A stretch of DNA of 46,143 nucleotides from contig SECN01000070.1 in NCBI GenBank assembly GCA_004173515.1, positions 1 to 46,143 on the forward strand, given 5' to 3'. Every line of letters begins with the position of its first letter. The stretch's first letter is position 1. Both the position numbers and the translations under genes were made by a program. This document shows, one piece after another, positions 32,682-42,991 of the stretch. The notes under the pieces were generated by a model that was not told the origin of the DNA, made no database searches, and worked only from the letters and a program-made list of their open reading frames with translations. The stretch comes from Myxococcaceae bacterium. Lineage in GTDB: Bacteria; Myxococcota; Myxococcia; Myxococcales; Myxococcaceae.

Positions 32682-35600
32682 TCAGCGCAAGCGTTTGATG
32701 CGCTCCTGCAGAGCAAGCGCGGCAGGTGTGTTTTTGGCGGCCAGCGCTGCCGCGAGCTCGACAAGTGCTTGCCGCGCGTCAGCATCCTTGGACAGCGCAT
32801 GGGCGTCCGAACCCAATGCTGCTGCCACAAGTTCGACCAGCGCGATACCAGTCTCCTCGCGATACCAGTGATTGGATAGGTTCTTCGCATTCAGCATCGC
32901 GGCAATCCAGCGAAGGCCGTCCAGACGAAGCGGGGCGCCGAAGCGCGTCGTGAGGAAGTGCGAGAATCGGGTCACGCACTCTTCGTCACGAGCCAAATGC
33001 CCTTGCGCCCACCGCTCGTAGACGTCCTTCATGCGGAGCGCGGCTCCCGGCGCGAGCAGCACGAGAGCGTCCTCGTTTCCGAACCCGAGTAGCTCGCAAA
33101 TCAGCCGCTCGCCGTAGAACCATAGGCCCGGCTTCGACCAATCCGCTGCCAGTCCGTATTCCGCGGCCGCCCGCCAGACACGCTCGAATGCGGCCGGGTC
33201 ATTGCTCTTGCCGTGACGCAGAAAGAGGCCGCGGATGAAGTGCTGCAGCGCGTGGTGCGCCGCCGGGCCATGCGCGAGCACAGGCTCCCAGACAGCCTGA
33301 CTCTCATTGTCAGGCGCGGCGAGCGACAAGGCCGCGAGTTTCAGTAGAATATCGTAGCCTAGGTTCTGGGTGGGCAGGTCGTACTCGCCGTACTCGTCGG
33401 TCTTGCCACACGCCTTCGCGCGCGAGGCGTCGTAGTTCCAGATGCGGAGAGCAAGACGCGTATCCAATTGCCGGTCGCCTGTTCCACCGCCGTCGATGAG
33501 CCAACCCAACACGACTTGGAGGACATCGCCGTCAAGGGAGACTCCCGGCCGCCGCTCGGGCTTTTGGCGCCACGTCCGGTCGCCGGACGCGTAGAGCCGC
33601 ATCTCCCTCGCGAATCCCAGCCGGCCACGGCCGGCCGCGACCTGCTCGAAGTCGAGGCTGTCCGCGTTCGCATTCATGCCCCGCAGCGGGAAGCGCCGCA
33701 GCCGAGCGAGCCAGCCGCTCCAGGCGCGCTCCGCGCCTTCGCCGTCTCCGTGATGCGGTGCGAGGAGGATAATGCCGGACCACAGGACCCCGGCCTGCAG
33801 AAGTCGCCACCACGCCGTCCCCAGTTGCTCCCGGTTGGCGTAGGCGATGCCCACCACGGCCGCGGCGGCGCGCGTGTCCCCGCTCGTCAGCAGGCGAAGG
33901 ACGGCGGTCTCCCGTTCAGGGCTGCGGTCACCCGCCAACCAGAGGTGCATCACGGCGTGCGCAGCGAACTTGAGCTCGTCGCGCATGATCCCCATGCGCC
34001 GATTGCGAATCTCCTCGCCCGTCGACGGGATCTCCGAGACCGCCGTGCGCACGACCGCAAGCGCACGGGTCTGCGCTTCTGGCGTCTTCGCCAACCACTC
34101 CGTGCCCAGCACGACCAATGTCGCTGCCGTTGCGATCCTGTACGTGGACTTGCCGAGTTCATCGTCCATCGTGGCGGCCTCGCAAGACTTGAGACAGCCG
34201 TAAAGATGCGCGGCCTCTTCGTCGGTGAGCGCCTGTCCGCTTCGAAGTCGCCGCTCGCAGCGCTCCGGCATGAGAAGGTACGTCAGCGACTGCGCCCTCT
34301 CGCTCTGCCACGACTGAACCTTGAGGCTCAGGTCGTCGGGGCATACAAAACCCTGCGTCTTCGCGCCGGTCTTGGAGTCCGTCGCGGATTGGTAGTTGGT
34401 GCGGTCCAGAGCGGCGTAGAACAGCTGGAACTCAAGCGCTTCCTTCGGGTCCTCGGGGAGCGTCCACGTCGGTATCAGCGCTTGAAGGTGCCGCGAAACG
34501 CCGTCGTCGGCCAACAGGAGCTTGACGACGACATCCAAGAACTTCTCCTGGCGATGCGGTGCGAGCGTCCAACTACGGGCGAAGTCGAACATCGCCTGGC
34601 CGCCCCGGAGCGAGCTCCATCCAACGAAGTTGTCGTTGATCTGCCCGACGCGGATGCTGTCCCAATAGAACAGGCTCGGAAACGTCAGCAGAGGCGCGAG
34701 CGAACCAGAGAGCAGCGACGGCTGGTACTTCGCCACGTTGAGGAGCACGCTAACGAGCGCTGCGGAGTTGCCTTCGCACAGCAGCCGCTCGACGGCGGCG
34801 GTGACGTCCTCGCCGGCGTTGAGCTTGACCGTAAGCCACCGCTCCAGCGCATCAAGCGCGCAGAAAAGGTTCCCGTTGCGCATGGAGTTGGACTGCGGCC
34901 AGTCGAACACCTGCCCCCAGCCAAGGAAGGTCTTCTTCGACCCATCCTCGAACTGGAGGGTGACGCCAGGCAGCGTTCCCTTGTGGCGCCGCATGACTTC
35001 CGCGCCCCAGCGCTCGGTCGAGAAGTTCACAAGCGCGATGAGCGCACCCAGGGCGACGTCGGGCGCGATTTGCAGGAACGGAAAGAACGGGCTCTTCCAG
35101 AAGGCGGTCGGGTAAGCGTCTTTCGTGTAGTCGAGCCCCAAGTCCATCTCGGAGCGGACCGCCCCGTACTCCCGTTCGGGCTGGTCCTCGATGATGAGGG
35201 CGAGCAGGACTTCCGCCGCCAACTCCGGCCGCGCATGCATCAACGGCTGGATACCAGTCCCCTTGAAGCAAACGGCGCGGAAGTCCCCATCGACCTTGCC
35301 GTCTGCCCCGAGCGGCCAGGGTGGCAAACGCTCTCTAGACGAGCTGATGGAGTGCGACATTTGCTGCCGCCGCTCATTCCGGGCCCTGTATTCCAGGTCG
35401 GTCTCCAAGCGCTTGGCGTGAGCCTCGGCTTGCGCCCGTCTCCCCTGGACTATTCGCCGCTTGACGTCCGCATCGACCTTGCGCCGCCCTGCCAGTTCCA
35501 TGGCCCAATTGCCGACGTCGTCCGGGAGGTCCGCTGCACCAGCGAGAGGGGCCGTGTACAGATGGTACTCCTCCATCACGTACATGACGCCCAGCCTCTT

Positions 35601-37946
35601 CTTGGTCTGCACGGTTCGCGCCATGGCCAGCGCGATTTCCGTAATTTCCCGCCGGAATGGCGTCGGCGCGCCGTCGCTCATCTGGCGCGGCGTCTTCGTG
35701 AGCCAGGTCTCGATGACGTTGGCGAGAGCGGGCGAAACGAGCCCGCCCAGCCGGTCGCGCTGTGCAATGAGGAAGCGAAGAAGCGGGGGCCACCGTCCGA
35801 TGACGGGCGAGCGATACTGGGCCTCCATGTAGAGCCCGACTGTCGAGTCCAGCGCAAGCGGGCCCCATGCCGAAACCGTCGCGATGTGGTGGAAGCGCAG
35901 GAGCAGCCGCGTGAAGACCTTGGCCTCGTTCGCGAGCAGCAACTCGACCCGGTCGTTCAGGAATCGCTCGGCTTCCGGATCCAAACACAGTGCATCAAGC
36001 AGGATGTCGCCAGCCAACGCGTTCTTCGCCGCCACAGCCGTATCGAAGGTCGTGTCCCATGCTGTTCCGACCTCAGCGGGCTGCCGCAGCAGGAACTGCC
36101 CGAGCATCCGTAGCGCGTTTGTCCAGAGCGGGTTCTCGGCGAGAGGGGTCCACTGTGGGGCGTCCGTCCAAACCTGCTTCAGGAATTGGAAGCGCGCCCA
36201 ATCGGCGGCGAGGTCGTGTTCGAACTCGACCCTATTCGTCCGTTCGTTCTGCCGCAGCGGAAGTTCGGGCGGGCGATTCGTGAAGGTTGTGGTGTCGGTG
36301 GGATGCAGATCGGTCAGCGCGAAGCTGCGCTGGAATAATGCCTCCCGCCGCGCGAGATGCATCATCAGCGCCTGTACGTCGGCGCGGCCCTTCGTCCAGT
36401 ACTTCCACAGCCTGTCCGCGATGGCGGTGTGCGACGCGAGACTGCGGGCACTCGAGCCCAGCGCAGCGCCGGCCGTGATGACCCACCCCAGGACCCGTAG
36501 GTTGGTCAGCGCCACGATGGTGTCGTCGTGGCCCGCTAGCCAGCCCAGCGCCGGTAACAGCAACAGCGCCCGTTTTACTTCGTCGCCGGTGACTTGCCCC
36601 AACTCGACGAGTTCAGCCTTTCGCCCATTGAGCAGCATCTCTTCGCCATCAGCCCAGGCTTGGGTCTGAGTGACGACGACGACTCGCCATGCTGCTTCGG
36701 TCTGACCACCAGTCGGCAGGATGGCCTGGAGCAATTGACAGATGACGACGAACTCGGTCGCTTCGATACGCTCGGCCGAGTCGATGACGAGCACGTTCGT
36801 TGGCTTGACGGTCGCGTTGAGGACACGCGACAACTCATGCCGGAGGGGCAGGGTTCCCCGCTGCGCCGCGCTCTGCGCCGTCTTCAATTCTCCCGGACCG
36901 AACCACACTTGGTTCCAGGATGGGAAATTGGCGTCGAGCACCGATTTCACGAGGGCCGACTTGCCGCAGCCCGACTCACCGAAGACCACGGTCACCGCAT
37001 TCTTGGCGACAGCCGTCTGGAACGATGCTTTCTCCGCAGTCCGCGGGACGACATATCCCGACGGCAGCGCCGTCACTATCCGCGCCTTCTGGTCGGAGGT
37101 AATGTTGGAGAGCGTCTCCCAGTCGCGCTGGAAGTCCGGATGCTGGCGAAGTCCGAACCGGATCCGCAGATGGGACCAGAGGTCCTGAAGGGTAACGGTA
37201 CCCTTCTGCAGTCGCGTTTCGGTCGCTACGTTGATGAGCTCCTTCCAGAGCGCTTCCGCTTCGCCAGGAGCGCCGGATTCCAGAAGGCGTCGGCATCGTG
37301 TGGTAGATTCGCTCTCGGTCTCGGAAAGAGCGAACTGCAAGTTCGACGGCAGCACGTGTAGTCGACGGATGAGCTCGATGGTCTCCCCGTCGCTCGCGCT
37401 TCCCCCTGGCTTCCGGACGCTGTCGAAGACGCGCGACTGCCGCGGGTTGCTCCGGATACGGCTTATTGCGAGCGCCGCGTCGGAGCCGCTGCACGCGTTC
37501 TTCACCTCCCGCCAAGTCGCGTCGAACGCTTGATGGGTGCCGAGGGTGACTAGTGCCAGCCCATCGGTCGCCCGGTTAAACGGCCCCTGCAGGTCGCGCC
37601 ACTGCTCCCACGCCCGAGTCACGAAGTCAGCCGGCAACCCGGTGCCGCTGACCTGCTGGTTGCCCTTCGCCGAGATGGCGAGGCGTGGCTGCGAACCATT
37701 CGCTTCGCTGGTCAGCAGCAGGTCGTCGATCCGCCAACCAAGGGTCGAGACCTGCGCTTGAAGCTGGGTGCCGACGCCCCCCACGCCCGGCGTCTCCTCG
37801 CCAGAGAGAGCCTTCTCTAATTGCCACGCGGCGATCAGATCCTCGAACGCGAAGCCGGCACCGCTTGTCGATCGCAGAGTCGCGGGGGCACGTCCCCCGC
37901 TGAGGGATGATGCCTTTGGCTTCGATGTCTTCTTGGGTGGGGCCAA
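32682..37946 (-). CDS. Giant nuclease-STAND ATPase, probable anti-phage sensor
   Basis: A 1754-residue protein from TTG 37946 behind AGAGG, with a stop just upstream. N-terminal E35, D74-D75 and S92-x-K94 (WRIDDLLL ... LAISAKG) suggest a PD-(D/E)xK-type nuclease, with Ser where Glu is usual. A P-loop follows: Walker A GESGCGKS (323-330), Walker B TNVLVIDSAER (383-393). The remaining 1200 residues are helical and look like a sensor solenoid. This nuclease-ATPase-sensor order is that of Avs/STAND defence proteins, which bind phage terminase or portal and then cut DNA. GC is somewhat lower than in phage genes. It is transcribed against the virion operon and splits gp25 from gp47. The defence role is inferred from architecture. 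Confidence 0.72.
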   Translation of the reverse strand: MAPPKKTSKPKASSLSGGRAPATLRSTSGAGFAFEDLIAAWQLEKALSGEETPGVGGVGTQLQAQVSTLGWRIDDLLLTSEANGSQPRLAISAKGNQQVSGTGLPADFVTRAWEQWRDLQGPFNRATDGLALVTLGTHQAFDATWREVKNACSGSDAALAISRIRSNPRQSRVFDSVRKPGGSASDGETIELIRRLHVLPSNLQFALSETESESTTRCRRLLESGAPGEAEALWKELINVATETRLQKGTVTLQDLWSHLRIRFGLRQHPDFQRDWETLSNITSDQKARIVTALPSGYVVPRTAEKASFQTAVAKNAVTVVFGESGCGKSALVKSVLDANFPSWNQVWFGPGELKTAQSAAQRGTLPLRHELSRVLNATVKPTNVLVIDSAERIEATEFVVICQLLQAILPTGGQTEAAWRVVVVTQTQAWADGEEMLLNGRKAELVELGQVTGDEVKRALLLLPALGWLAGHDDTIVALTNLRVLGWVITAGAALGSSARSLASHTAIADRLWKYWTKGRADVQALMMHLARREALFQRSFALTDLHPTDTTTFTNRPPELPLRQNERTNRVEFEHDLAADWARFQFLKQVWTDAPQWTPLAENPLWTNALRMLGQFLLRQPAEVGTAWDTTFDTAVAAKNALAGDILLDALCLDPEAERFLNDRVELLLANEAKVFTRLLLRFHHIATVSAWGPLALDSTVGLYMEAQYRSPVIGRWPPLLRFLIAQRDRLGGLVSPALANVIETWLTKTPRQMSDGAPTPFRREITEIALAMARTVQTKKRLGVMYVMEEYHLYTAPLAGAADLPDDVGNWAMELAGRRKVDADVKRRIVQGRRAQAEAHAKRLETDLEYRARNERRQQMSHSISSSRERLPPWPLGADGKVDGDFRAVCFKGTGIQPLMHARPELAAEVLLALIIEDQPEREYGAVRSEMDLGLDYTKDAYPTAFWKSPFFPFLQIAPDVALGALIALVNFSTERWGAEVMRRHKGTLPGVTLQFEDGSKKTFLGWGQVFDWPQSNSMRNGNLFCALDALERWLTVKLNAGEDVTAAVERLLCEGNSAALVSVLLNVAKYQPSLLSGSLAPLLTFPSLFYWDSIRVGQINDNFVGWSSLRGGQAMFDFARSWTLAPHRQEKFLDVVVKLLLADDGVSRHLQALIPTWTLPEDPKEALEFQLFYAALDRTNYQSATDSKTGAKTQGFVCPDDLSLKVQSWQSERAQSLTYLLMPERCERRLRSGQALTDEEAAHLYGCLKSCEAATMDDELGKSTYRIATAATLVVLGTEWLAKTPEAQTRALAVVRTAVSEIPSTGEEIRNRRMGIMRDELKFAAHAVMHLWLAGDRSPERETAVLRLLTSGDTRAAAAVVGIAYANREQLGTAWWRLLQAGVLWSGIILLAPHHGDGEGAERAWSGWLARLRRFPLRGMNANADSLDFEQVAAGRGRLGFAREMRLYASGDRTWRQKPERRPGVSLDGDVLQVVLGWLIDGGGTGDRQLDTRLALRIWNYDASRAKACGKTDEYGEYDLPTQNLGYDILLKLAALSLAAPDNESQAVWEPVLAHGPAAHHALQHFIRGLFLRHGKSNDPAAFERVWRAAAEYGLAADWSKPGLWFYGERLICELLGFGNEDALVLLAPGAALRMKDVYERWAQGHLARDEECVTRFSHFLTTRFGAPLRLDGLRWIAAMLNAKNLSNHWYREETGIALVELVAAALGSDAHALSKDADARQALVELAAALAAKNTPAALALQERIKRLR

Positions 37947-38072
37947 TCAAGCCTCTGCTATTGGTTGCGTAAAAACTACCACGTTTGCAGCACATCAGCC
38001 CCGCAGCGGCCGCACCACAGGTGGAGGAACAGAAGGGGTAGAGCGTAGGACAAATGGACCCACTGATGCTGC

Positions 38073-38315
38073 GTGGGGCCGCGTGCGCGGGGCTTCCCGG
38101 GCGTCAGGGTGGAGGGCAGGCTGCCCGGGGAGTGGGGTGGCGACGGTACCCTCACGTGCCCAGCGGGCGAGTTGGAGCCCTTCGAGCCCGGCGCCGTCGT
38201 GCACTTCGACCCGGAAGCCTGCGGGTTGTGCAAGCTGCGCCCCAGTTGTACCCAGGCTGCGTCCGGCACCGGACGGTCGATCCGGCAACTACAGGAGCCC
38301 CCTTGGCCTTGTTGA
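38073..38315 (+). pseudogene. IS1182/DDE-type transposase C-terminal remnant
   Basis: One frame (with no start of its own) reads EGRLPGEWGGDGTLTCPAGE, then GAVVHFDPEACGLCKLRPSC and TQAASGTGRS. This is the conserved Cys-rich C-terminal block of IS1182-type transposases (C-P-x-G ... C-x2-C-x-L-R-x2-C-T). The catalytic DDE part is absent and the frame ends at 38315. It is the only insertion-sequence trace seen and lies between the giant cargo gene and leader copy 4, at the cargo boundary. Confidence 0.6.
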
Positions 38316-38372
38316 AGGGACATCTGCTGAGCAAAGAGGAACAAATCGATCCTCTGCAACTCGAAGGGCGTC

Positions 38373-38420
38373 GATGTCCCCGTAAGAAATGGGGCCGAAG
38401 GCCTTTGTCTCCCGGTGGAG
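38373..38420 (+). promoter_or_regulatory. Module leader element, copy 4 (gp47 operon)
   Basis: GATGTCCCCG at 38373 and GCCTTTGTC at 38401, 28 nt apart, four more than the other strong copies. The sequence between contains CCCC and GGGG that could pair. GTGGAGG follows and GTG 38433 is the likely start. The divergent spacing may reflect local damage near the transposase remnant. Confidence 0.62.
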
Positions 38421-38432
38421 GCCTCCACCGAC

Positions 38433-39944
38433 GTGCCACTTCTTCCCGCGTCCACTGACTACACGCACCGCGACTTCGACGCCCTGCGCGCGCGCCTCAT
38501 GGCGCTCGTGAAGAGCGTCTTCGCCGACTGGAGCGACTTCGAAGTCGCCAGCTTCGGCAATTTCCTGCTGGAGATGTACGCCTTCGTCGGCGACGTCCTT
38601 AGCAACTACCAGGACAACCTCGCCCGCGAATCACGCCTCTCCACCGCCACCCAGCGTCGCAACGTCATCGCCCTGGCACGCATGCTGGGCTACCGGCTTC
38701 ACGGTGCCCAGGCGGCCACGGCCGAGGTGGAGCTGCGCCTGGCCCAGCCTCCAGCAGCCCCCGTCACCTTCCTCGCAGGCGCCGTCGTCCGCACGCAGGA
38801 GGTGACGGAGGCCGTCCGCTTCCAGTTGCTGGCGCCCGCCACCATTCCGGCCGGCGCCAACCCGCCGCGCGTCCTCGCCGTGGCCGAGCACTCGAAGACG
38901 CACACCCAGCTCTTCGACGCCCGCGGCCTCGCCGACTTCGAGGCGCACCTGGACTTCGCGCCCTACCTCGACGGCTCCGCCCGCGTATCCACCGCCCAGG
39001 GCGCCTTCACCGAGGTCGACACCTTCCTCAACTCCCGCGCCTCCGACGCCCACTTCCTCGTCTCGGTGGATCAGGGAGACAGGGCTACCGTCCGCTTCGG
39101 CACCGGCACCAACGGGCTGCCGCCCGCTGGCACCGTGGCGGTGGTGTACAAGACGGGCGGCGGCGCGGCGGGCAACGTGGACGCAGGTCGCCTCGTCGTC
39201 GTCGAGGGCAGCTTCAGGGACGCCCACGGCCACGCGGTGCAGGTGTCCGTGCACAACCCCGCCCCCACCTCGGGTGGCGCGGACAGGCAGACGGTGGCCT
39301 CCGCGAAGCTGCTGGCCCCCGAGAGCCTCCGGGCCCTGACGCGCACCGTGTCTCGCGAGGACTTCGAAATCAACGCTCGGCGCCTGCCCGGCGTGGCGCG
39401 CGCCCTCATGCTGACGTCCAACGAGGACGCCTCCATTGGAGAGAATGCCGGCATCCTCTACGTGGTGCCCCAGGGCGGCGGAGTCCCCACGCCCGCGCTC
39501 AAGGCCCAGGTGCTGCGCCAGGTGACGGAAGTCTTCCCCTGCACCCTCACCTTCCAGGTGGCAGTCCAGGAGCCGGTGTACCGGCGCGTGGACATCTCCG
39601 CGCGCCTCTTCCTGCGCCAGGGCTCTTCGGCCCAGGACGTCTCCGCGCGCGTCCGCCAGGCGCTCGCCGCCTACTTCCGCGTCAGCGAGCCGGACGGCAC
39701 GCCCAACCCGCGCATCGACTTCGGCTTCAACCTCAAGGACGCCCAGGGCTTCCCCGCCGGGGAAGTGGCCTGGTCGGACGTGTTCAACGTCATCCGCGAT
39801 GTGCCGGGCGTCCGGAAGCTGGGCGACGCGCGAATGGACCTGGCACTTAACGGTCTGCCCGCGGATGTGAAGTTGACGGTGAGGGAGCTGCCGGTGCTGG
39901 GCAGCGTCACGCTCCAGGACGGCGACACCGGGGGACTGCTCTGA
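38433..39944 (+). CDS. Baseplate J / gp47-like protein
   Basis: A 503-residue protein; GTG 38433 is chosen for its distance from GGAGG, though GTG 38415 is in frame. It contains [20 protein letters not shown], the N-terminal wedge helix, then [20 protein letters not shown] and [14 protein letters not shown], the hallmark gpJ strand, and a C-terminal [20 protein letters not shown]. gp47/gpJ forms the wedge with gp6 and gp25. First gene of its transcription module. Confidence 0.9.
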   Translation: MPLLPASTDYTHRDFDALRARLMALVKSVFADWSDFEVASFGNFLLEMYAFVGDVLSNYQDNLARESRLSTATQRRNVIALARMLGYRLHGAQAATAEVELRLAQPPAAPVTFLAGAVVRTQEVTEAVRFQLLAPATIPAGANPPRVLAVAEHSKTHTQLFDARGLADFEAHLDFAPYLDGSARVSTAQGAFTEVDTFLNSRASDAHFLVSVDQGDRATVRFGTGTNGLPPAGTVAVVYKTGGGAAGNVDAGRLVVVEGSFRDAHGHAVQVSVHNPAPTSGGADRQTVASAKLLAPESLRALTRTVSREDFEINARRLPGVARALMLTSNEDASIGENAGILYVVPQGGGVPTPALKAQVLRQVTEVFPCTLTFQVAVQEPVYRRVDISARLFLRQGSSAQDVSARVRQALAAYFRVSEPDGTPNPRIDFGFNLKDAQGFPAGEVAWSDVFNVIRDVPGVRKLGDARMDLALNGLPADVKLTVRELPVLGSVTLQDGDTGGLL

Positions 39945-39945
39945 C

Positions 39946-40476
39946 ATGGCCCTCCTCAACCCCAACTTCGAGGACGCGGGCGCCTGGCCCGGCGAGGCAG
40001 CGCACTGGACGCTGACGGCAGTGACGCGCCTAGAGGTCCTCGCGGGCTTCGGTGTGCCGGAGGAGGCATGCGAGGACTTCGAGCGCTGGTACGTGTGGCG
40101 CGCCGCCCTCTCCGACGTCTCCGTGGCCCTCGCCTTCTTCTCCGGCCAGCGCGAGGGCTTCGAGGCCTTCTCCAGCGGCTGGGACAACGACGGATTCCTC
40201 TTCGACCTGCCGCCCGCGCAGCTCGTCCCGCACCTCTTCGAGGGGCAGGCCATCGAGACGTGGGGCCAAGGGCCCTTCCTCACGGCCTGGGCGGACGTCA
40301 CCTCGGTGGCGGGCCTCTTCAGCGAGTCGCCGAGAGAGGACTTCGAGCAGCGCTGGCACACCAACGAGGCCTTCGCCTGGCGCTGGGAGGACGTGACGGC
40401 GCGCATGGCCCGCTTCAACACCACGCGGCCCACCGAGGACTTCGACACCGGGTGGCCCACGGCCACCACGCAGTGA
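39946..40476 (+). CDS. Repeat protein with E-x-F-x3-W units, baseplate accessory
   Basis: A 176-residue protein from ATG 39946. It contains at least four copies of an acidic-aromatic unit: [39 protein letters not shown]. These are spaced about 40-60 residues apart with similar intervening strands. No family is recognised. It probably forms a small repeat fold on the baseplate. It begins one base after the gp47 stop. Confidence 0.55.
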   Translation: MALLNPNFEDAGAWPGEAAHWTLTAVTRLEVLAGFGVPEEACEDFERWYVWRAALSDVSVALAFFSGQREGFEAFSSGWDNDGFLFDLPPAQLVPHLFEGQAIETWGQGPFLTAWADVTSVAGLFSESPREDFEQRWHTNEAFAWRWEDVTARMARFNTTRPTEDFDTGWPTATTQ

Positions 40477-40483
40477 GGACACC

Positions 40484-41179
40484 ATGGCACTCGCAGACTG
40501 GACCTACCTCAACGGCGGACTGGACATCGCCACCGTGGACAGGGGCGTGACGGCGGGCATTGCCCGTCCCCCGGGCGGCGGCAACTTCCTCTTCGCCTTC
40601 AACTCCCTCACTGCCGCGCAGGGCGCAGTGGGTCTCTTCGCCAACCTCCCCGACTTCGCCCCCATGGCCAAGGGAGGCAGCATCCGCGGCTGCCTCCAGC
40701 GCGGGCCCGGCGGCGGCCCCACCGGCTTCTCCCCCTTCCTCTTCCTGTGCGGCCAGGGCACCTCCGTCAACGACTCCGCCTACCTCCTCGGCCTCTCCGA
40801 CGACGAGCCGCACCGGGTGGTGCTGCGCAAGGGCGCGGTGGCCACGGGGCTTCCCGACGCGGACGGGCCCGGTGTCCTGTTGAAGTCCTCGGCCAACTTC
40901 ACCCAGGGCACCTGGCTGCACCTGCGACTGGACGCCATCGTCAACGCCAACGGCGACGTCGTCCTCAAGGCCTTCCAGAACGACCTGGCCGCGCACCCAC
41001 TCGGCACGCCTCCCGACTGGCAGCCGGTGCCGGGCATGGCCGACTTCATCGACGACGCCCTCGGCATCAACTCCGGCAGCCAGCCCCTCACCTCGGGCCG
41101 TGGCGGCTTCGGCTTCGCCGTGCGGGACGTCACCCGCCGGGCCTACTTCGACTCGCTCGAGCTGTCCCGGCAGGTGTGA
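40484..41179 (+). CDS. LamG-like beta-sandwich tail protein
   Basis: A 231-residue protein from ATG 40484. Regular strands such as GGGNFLFAFNSLTAAQGAVG, NDSAYLLGLSDDEPHRVVLR, QGTWLHLRLDAIVNANGDV and the ending FGFAVRDVTRRAYFDSLEL resemble a concanavalin/LamG jelly roll, whose last strand usually reads 'FDNVxV'. Such domains bind carbohydrate, so a receptor-contact role is plausible. Family placement is by pattern only. Confidence 0.55.
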   Translation: MALADWTYLNGGLDIATVDRGVTAGIARPPGGGNFLFAFNSLTAAQGAVGLFANLPDFAPMAKGGSIRGCLQRGPGGGPTGFSPFLFLCGQGTSVNDSAYLLGLSDDEPHRVVLRKGAVATGLPDADGPGVLLKSSANFTQGTWLHLRLDAIVNANGDVVLKAFQNDLAAHPLGTPPDWQPVPGMADFIDDALGINSGSQPLTSGRGGFGFAVRDVTRRAYFDSLELSRQV

Positions 41180-41184
41180 CGCCC

Positions 41185-41580
41185 ATGGCCCTCACCGCCT
41201 TCACCAGCCGCCTCGGCCTGGGCCAGGGGCGCATCCGGCCCCAGCGGGGCACGCCCGCCTCGGGCGAGTACCTCTTCGTCCTCGGCGACGAGGAGCCTGG
41301 GCACCGCTTCGAGCTGGCCCCCGGGGACTTCGCCGAGGTGACGCAAGCCGTGGACGTCACCGGCGTGGACCTGGTCCGCGCCGCCTTGCGCCTCCGTGTG
41401 CCTTCAGCAGCCCCGGCGGGCCTGGCCTGGGAGGCGTCCCTCGTCGTCGACGACGTGAAGTACGCCCGCTGCCTCGGGCGCCCCGGCCGCGAGCGCCTCG
41501 TCGGGGACATGGCCGCCAACGTCTCGAAGCTCTCCGGCGTCCACACGGTAGGTGTCCGCCTGGAGCTCGTTTCCCCATGA
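41185..41580 (+). CDS. Small beta-rich baseplate protein
   Basis: A 131-residue protein from ATG 41185. TPASGEYLFVLGDEEPGHRF, VTGVDLVRAALRLRVPSA and WEASLVVDDVKYARCLGRPG give a beta-sandwich-like alternation. No family is recognised. The position between two beta-sandwich genes and gpI suggests a structural adhesin or baseplate component. Confidence 0.5.
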   Translation: MALTAFTSRLGLGQGRIRPQRGTPASGEYLFVLGDEEPGHRFELAPGDFAEVTQAVDVTGVDLVRAALRLRVPSAAPAGLAWEASLVVDDVKYARCLGRPGRERLVGDMAANVSKLSGVHTVGVRLELVSP

Positions 41581-41589
41581 GGTGTCGCC

Positions 41590-42927
41590 ATGGCCACGGT
41601 TGAGCTGCCCACCCTCTACGTCGACACCGTCTCCCTCTTCGCCGAGACGCGCCGCCCCCTCCTCCTCAACCGCGCTCCGGGCCCAGGGGAGGAGGACGTC
41701 CCCGTCGACTCCGTGCTGGAGCTGGAGCTGGTGGACGTCGGCGTGGACGGCATCGCCCGGGCGTCCACCCGCGTCTGGGTGGGTGGAGTCCTCGCATTCG
41801 AGGGCGGCGCCAGCGCAGAGGTGACACCCGCCTTCGCGGGGCCTCTGGCGGAGGTGACGCAGACAGCGGACACGTTGCGCATGGTGCTGCACCCGGCGGT
41901 GCCGCTGGCCAGCCAGGCCTCCGTCTCCGTGCGCGTCGTCTCGGCCACGGCAGGCGGCGCGCACCTCCTCGACGAGACGTACACCTTCACTGCGGAGGAC
42001 AGGACGGCCCCCCGTCTCGTGGGCGCCCAGGCCCTGGCGCCGAAGTCCGTGCGCCTCGCCTTCGACGAGTCCGTCCGGGTGCCGCCCTCGGCGCGCTTCA
42101 CTTTCACGCCTCGCGGTGCGCCCGCAGTCCCAGTCGCTTCCCTAGATGCCGTGGCGGACGGCCCCCTCGTCCACCTCGTCCTCGACACGGAGCTGACGCC
42201 GGACGTGGTGTACGAAGTGCGCGTGGAGGGCGTGACGGACGCGCGCGGCAACCCAGTGCTGGCCCCCTACCACCGCGCCACCTTCTCGGGCTTCCGGCCG
42301 GCCAGGCCGCCCTCCCGGAGCTTCCAGCTCTGGGACATGCTGCCCCGCCACAACCGCCGCGACGATGTGACGGGCGACCTGCACCGCTTCATCTCCTGCC
42401 TCCAGGAGGTGACGGACTTGCTCCTCGCCGACTTGGACGCCTTCCCCGACGTCTTCGACCTGGAGCGCGCGCCGGAGTCCTTCCTGGATGCCATCCTCCA
42501 GGACTTGGGCAACCCCTTCGCCTTCGAGTTGGACGTCCTCGTCCGGCGCCGCCTGGCCGCCATCCTCGTAGACATGTACCAGCAGAAGGGCACCGCGGTG
42601 GGCCTGCGCAACGCCATCCGCTTCTTCCTCGGCATCGAGGTGCGGGCCATCTCCCCCTTCGCCTCGGACACCCTCGTGCTGGGTGAGTCCCAGCTGGGCG
42701 TGGACTGGGTGCTGGGACCCTCGGAGCGCTTCGCCCGCTACGCCTTCAACGTCGAGGTGGAGCGCCTCCTCTCGCCCGCGGAGCGCCAGCGCCTGCGCAC
42801 CCTCGTCGAGTACCTCAAGCCCGCGCACACCCACTTCGTGGATCTGGTGGAGCCCCTGCCGCCCATTCTCCCGGAGCACTGGGAGCTGGGACTCAGCGAG
42901 CTGGGCGAGACGACGATGCTGCACTGA
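41590..42927 (+). CDS. Tail protein gpI with N-terminal Ig-like domains
   Basis: A 445-residue protein from ATG 41590. The first 240 residues form one or two Ig-like domains ([60 protein letters not shown]). The second half is P2 gpI-like (tail protein I): [53 protein letters not shown]. gpI links fibre to baseplate. Fusion to Ig domains adds surface area for binding. Ends 12 bp before leader copy 5. Confidence 0.85.
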   Translation: MATVELPTLYVDTVSLFAETRRPLLLNRAPGPGEEDVPVDSVLELELVDVGVDGIARASTRVWVGGVLAFEGGASAEVTPAFAGPLAEVTQTADTLRMVLHPAVPLASQASVSVRVVSATAGGAHLLDETYTFTAEDRTAPRLVGAQALAPKSVRLAFDESVRVPPSARFTFTPRGAPAVPVASLDAVADGPLVHLVLDTELTPDVVYEVRVEGVTDARGNPVLAPYHRATFSGFRPARPPSRSFQLWDMLPRHNRRDDVTGDLHRFISCLQEVTDLLLADLDAFPDVFDLERAPESFLDAILQDLGNPFAFELDVLVRRRLAAILVDMYQQKGTAVGLRNAIRFFLGIEVRAISPFASDTLVLGESQLGVDWVLGPSERFARYAFNVEVERLLSPAERQRLRTLVEYLKPAHTHFVDLVEPLPPILPEHWELGLSELGETTMLH

Positions 42928-42938
42928 CGTCCGCCCGG

Positions 42939-42985
42939 CATGTCCCCGATTTCTCGCGGCCTGCCTTTGCCTTCCTCTGGAGGGC
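42939..42985 (+). promoter_or_regulatory. Module leader element, copy 5 (fibre)
   Basis: CATGTCCCCGATTT at 42939 and GCCTTTGCC at 42963 (24-nt offset), then CTGGAGG and ATG 42992. Each block differs from the consensus by one base. Confidence 0.7.
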
Positions 42986-42991
42986 ACAGGC

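Noticed and set aside
33468..36113. An 881-codon open frame antisense to the giant ATPase gene
   Set aside because: It is a GC-driven shadow: the reverse frame has clear P-loop and nuclease motifs, this one has low-complexity Arg/Pro-rich sequence and no domain.
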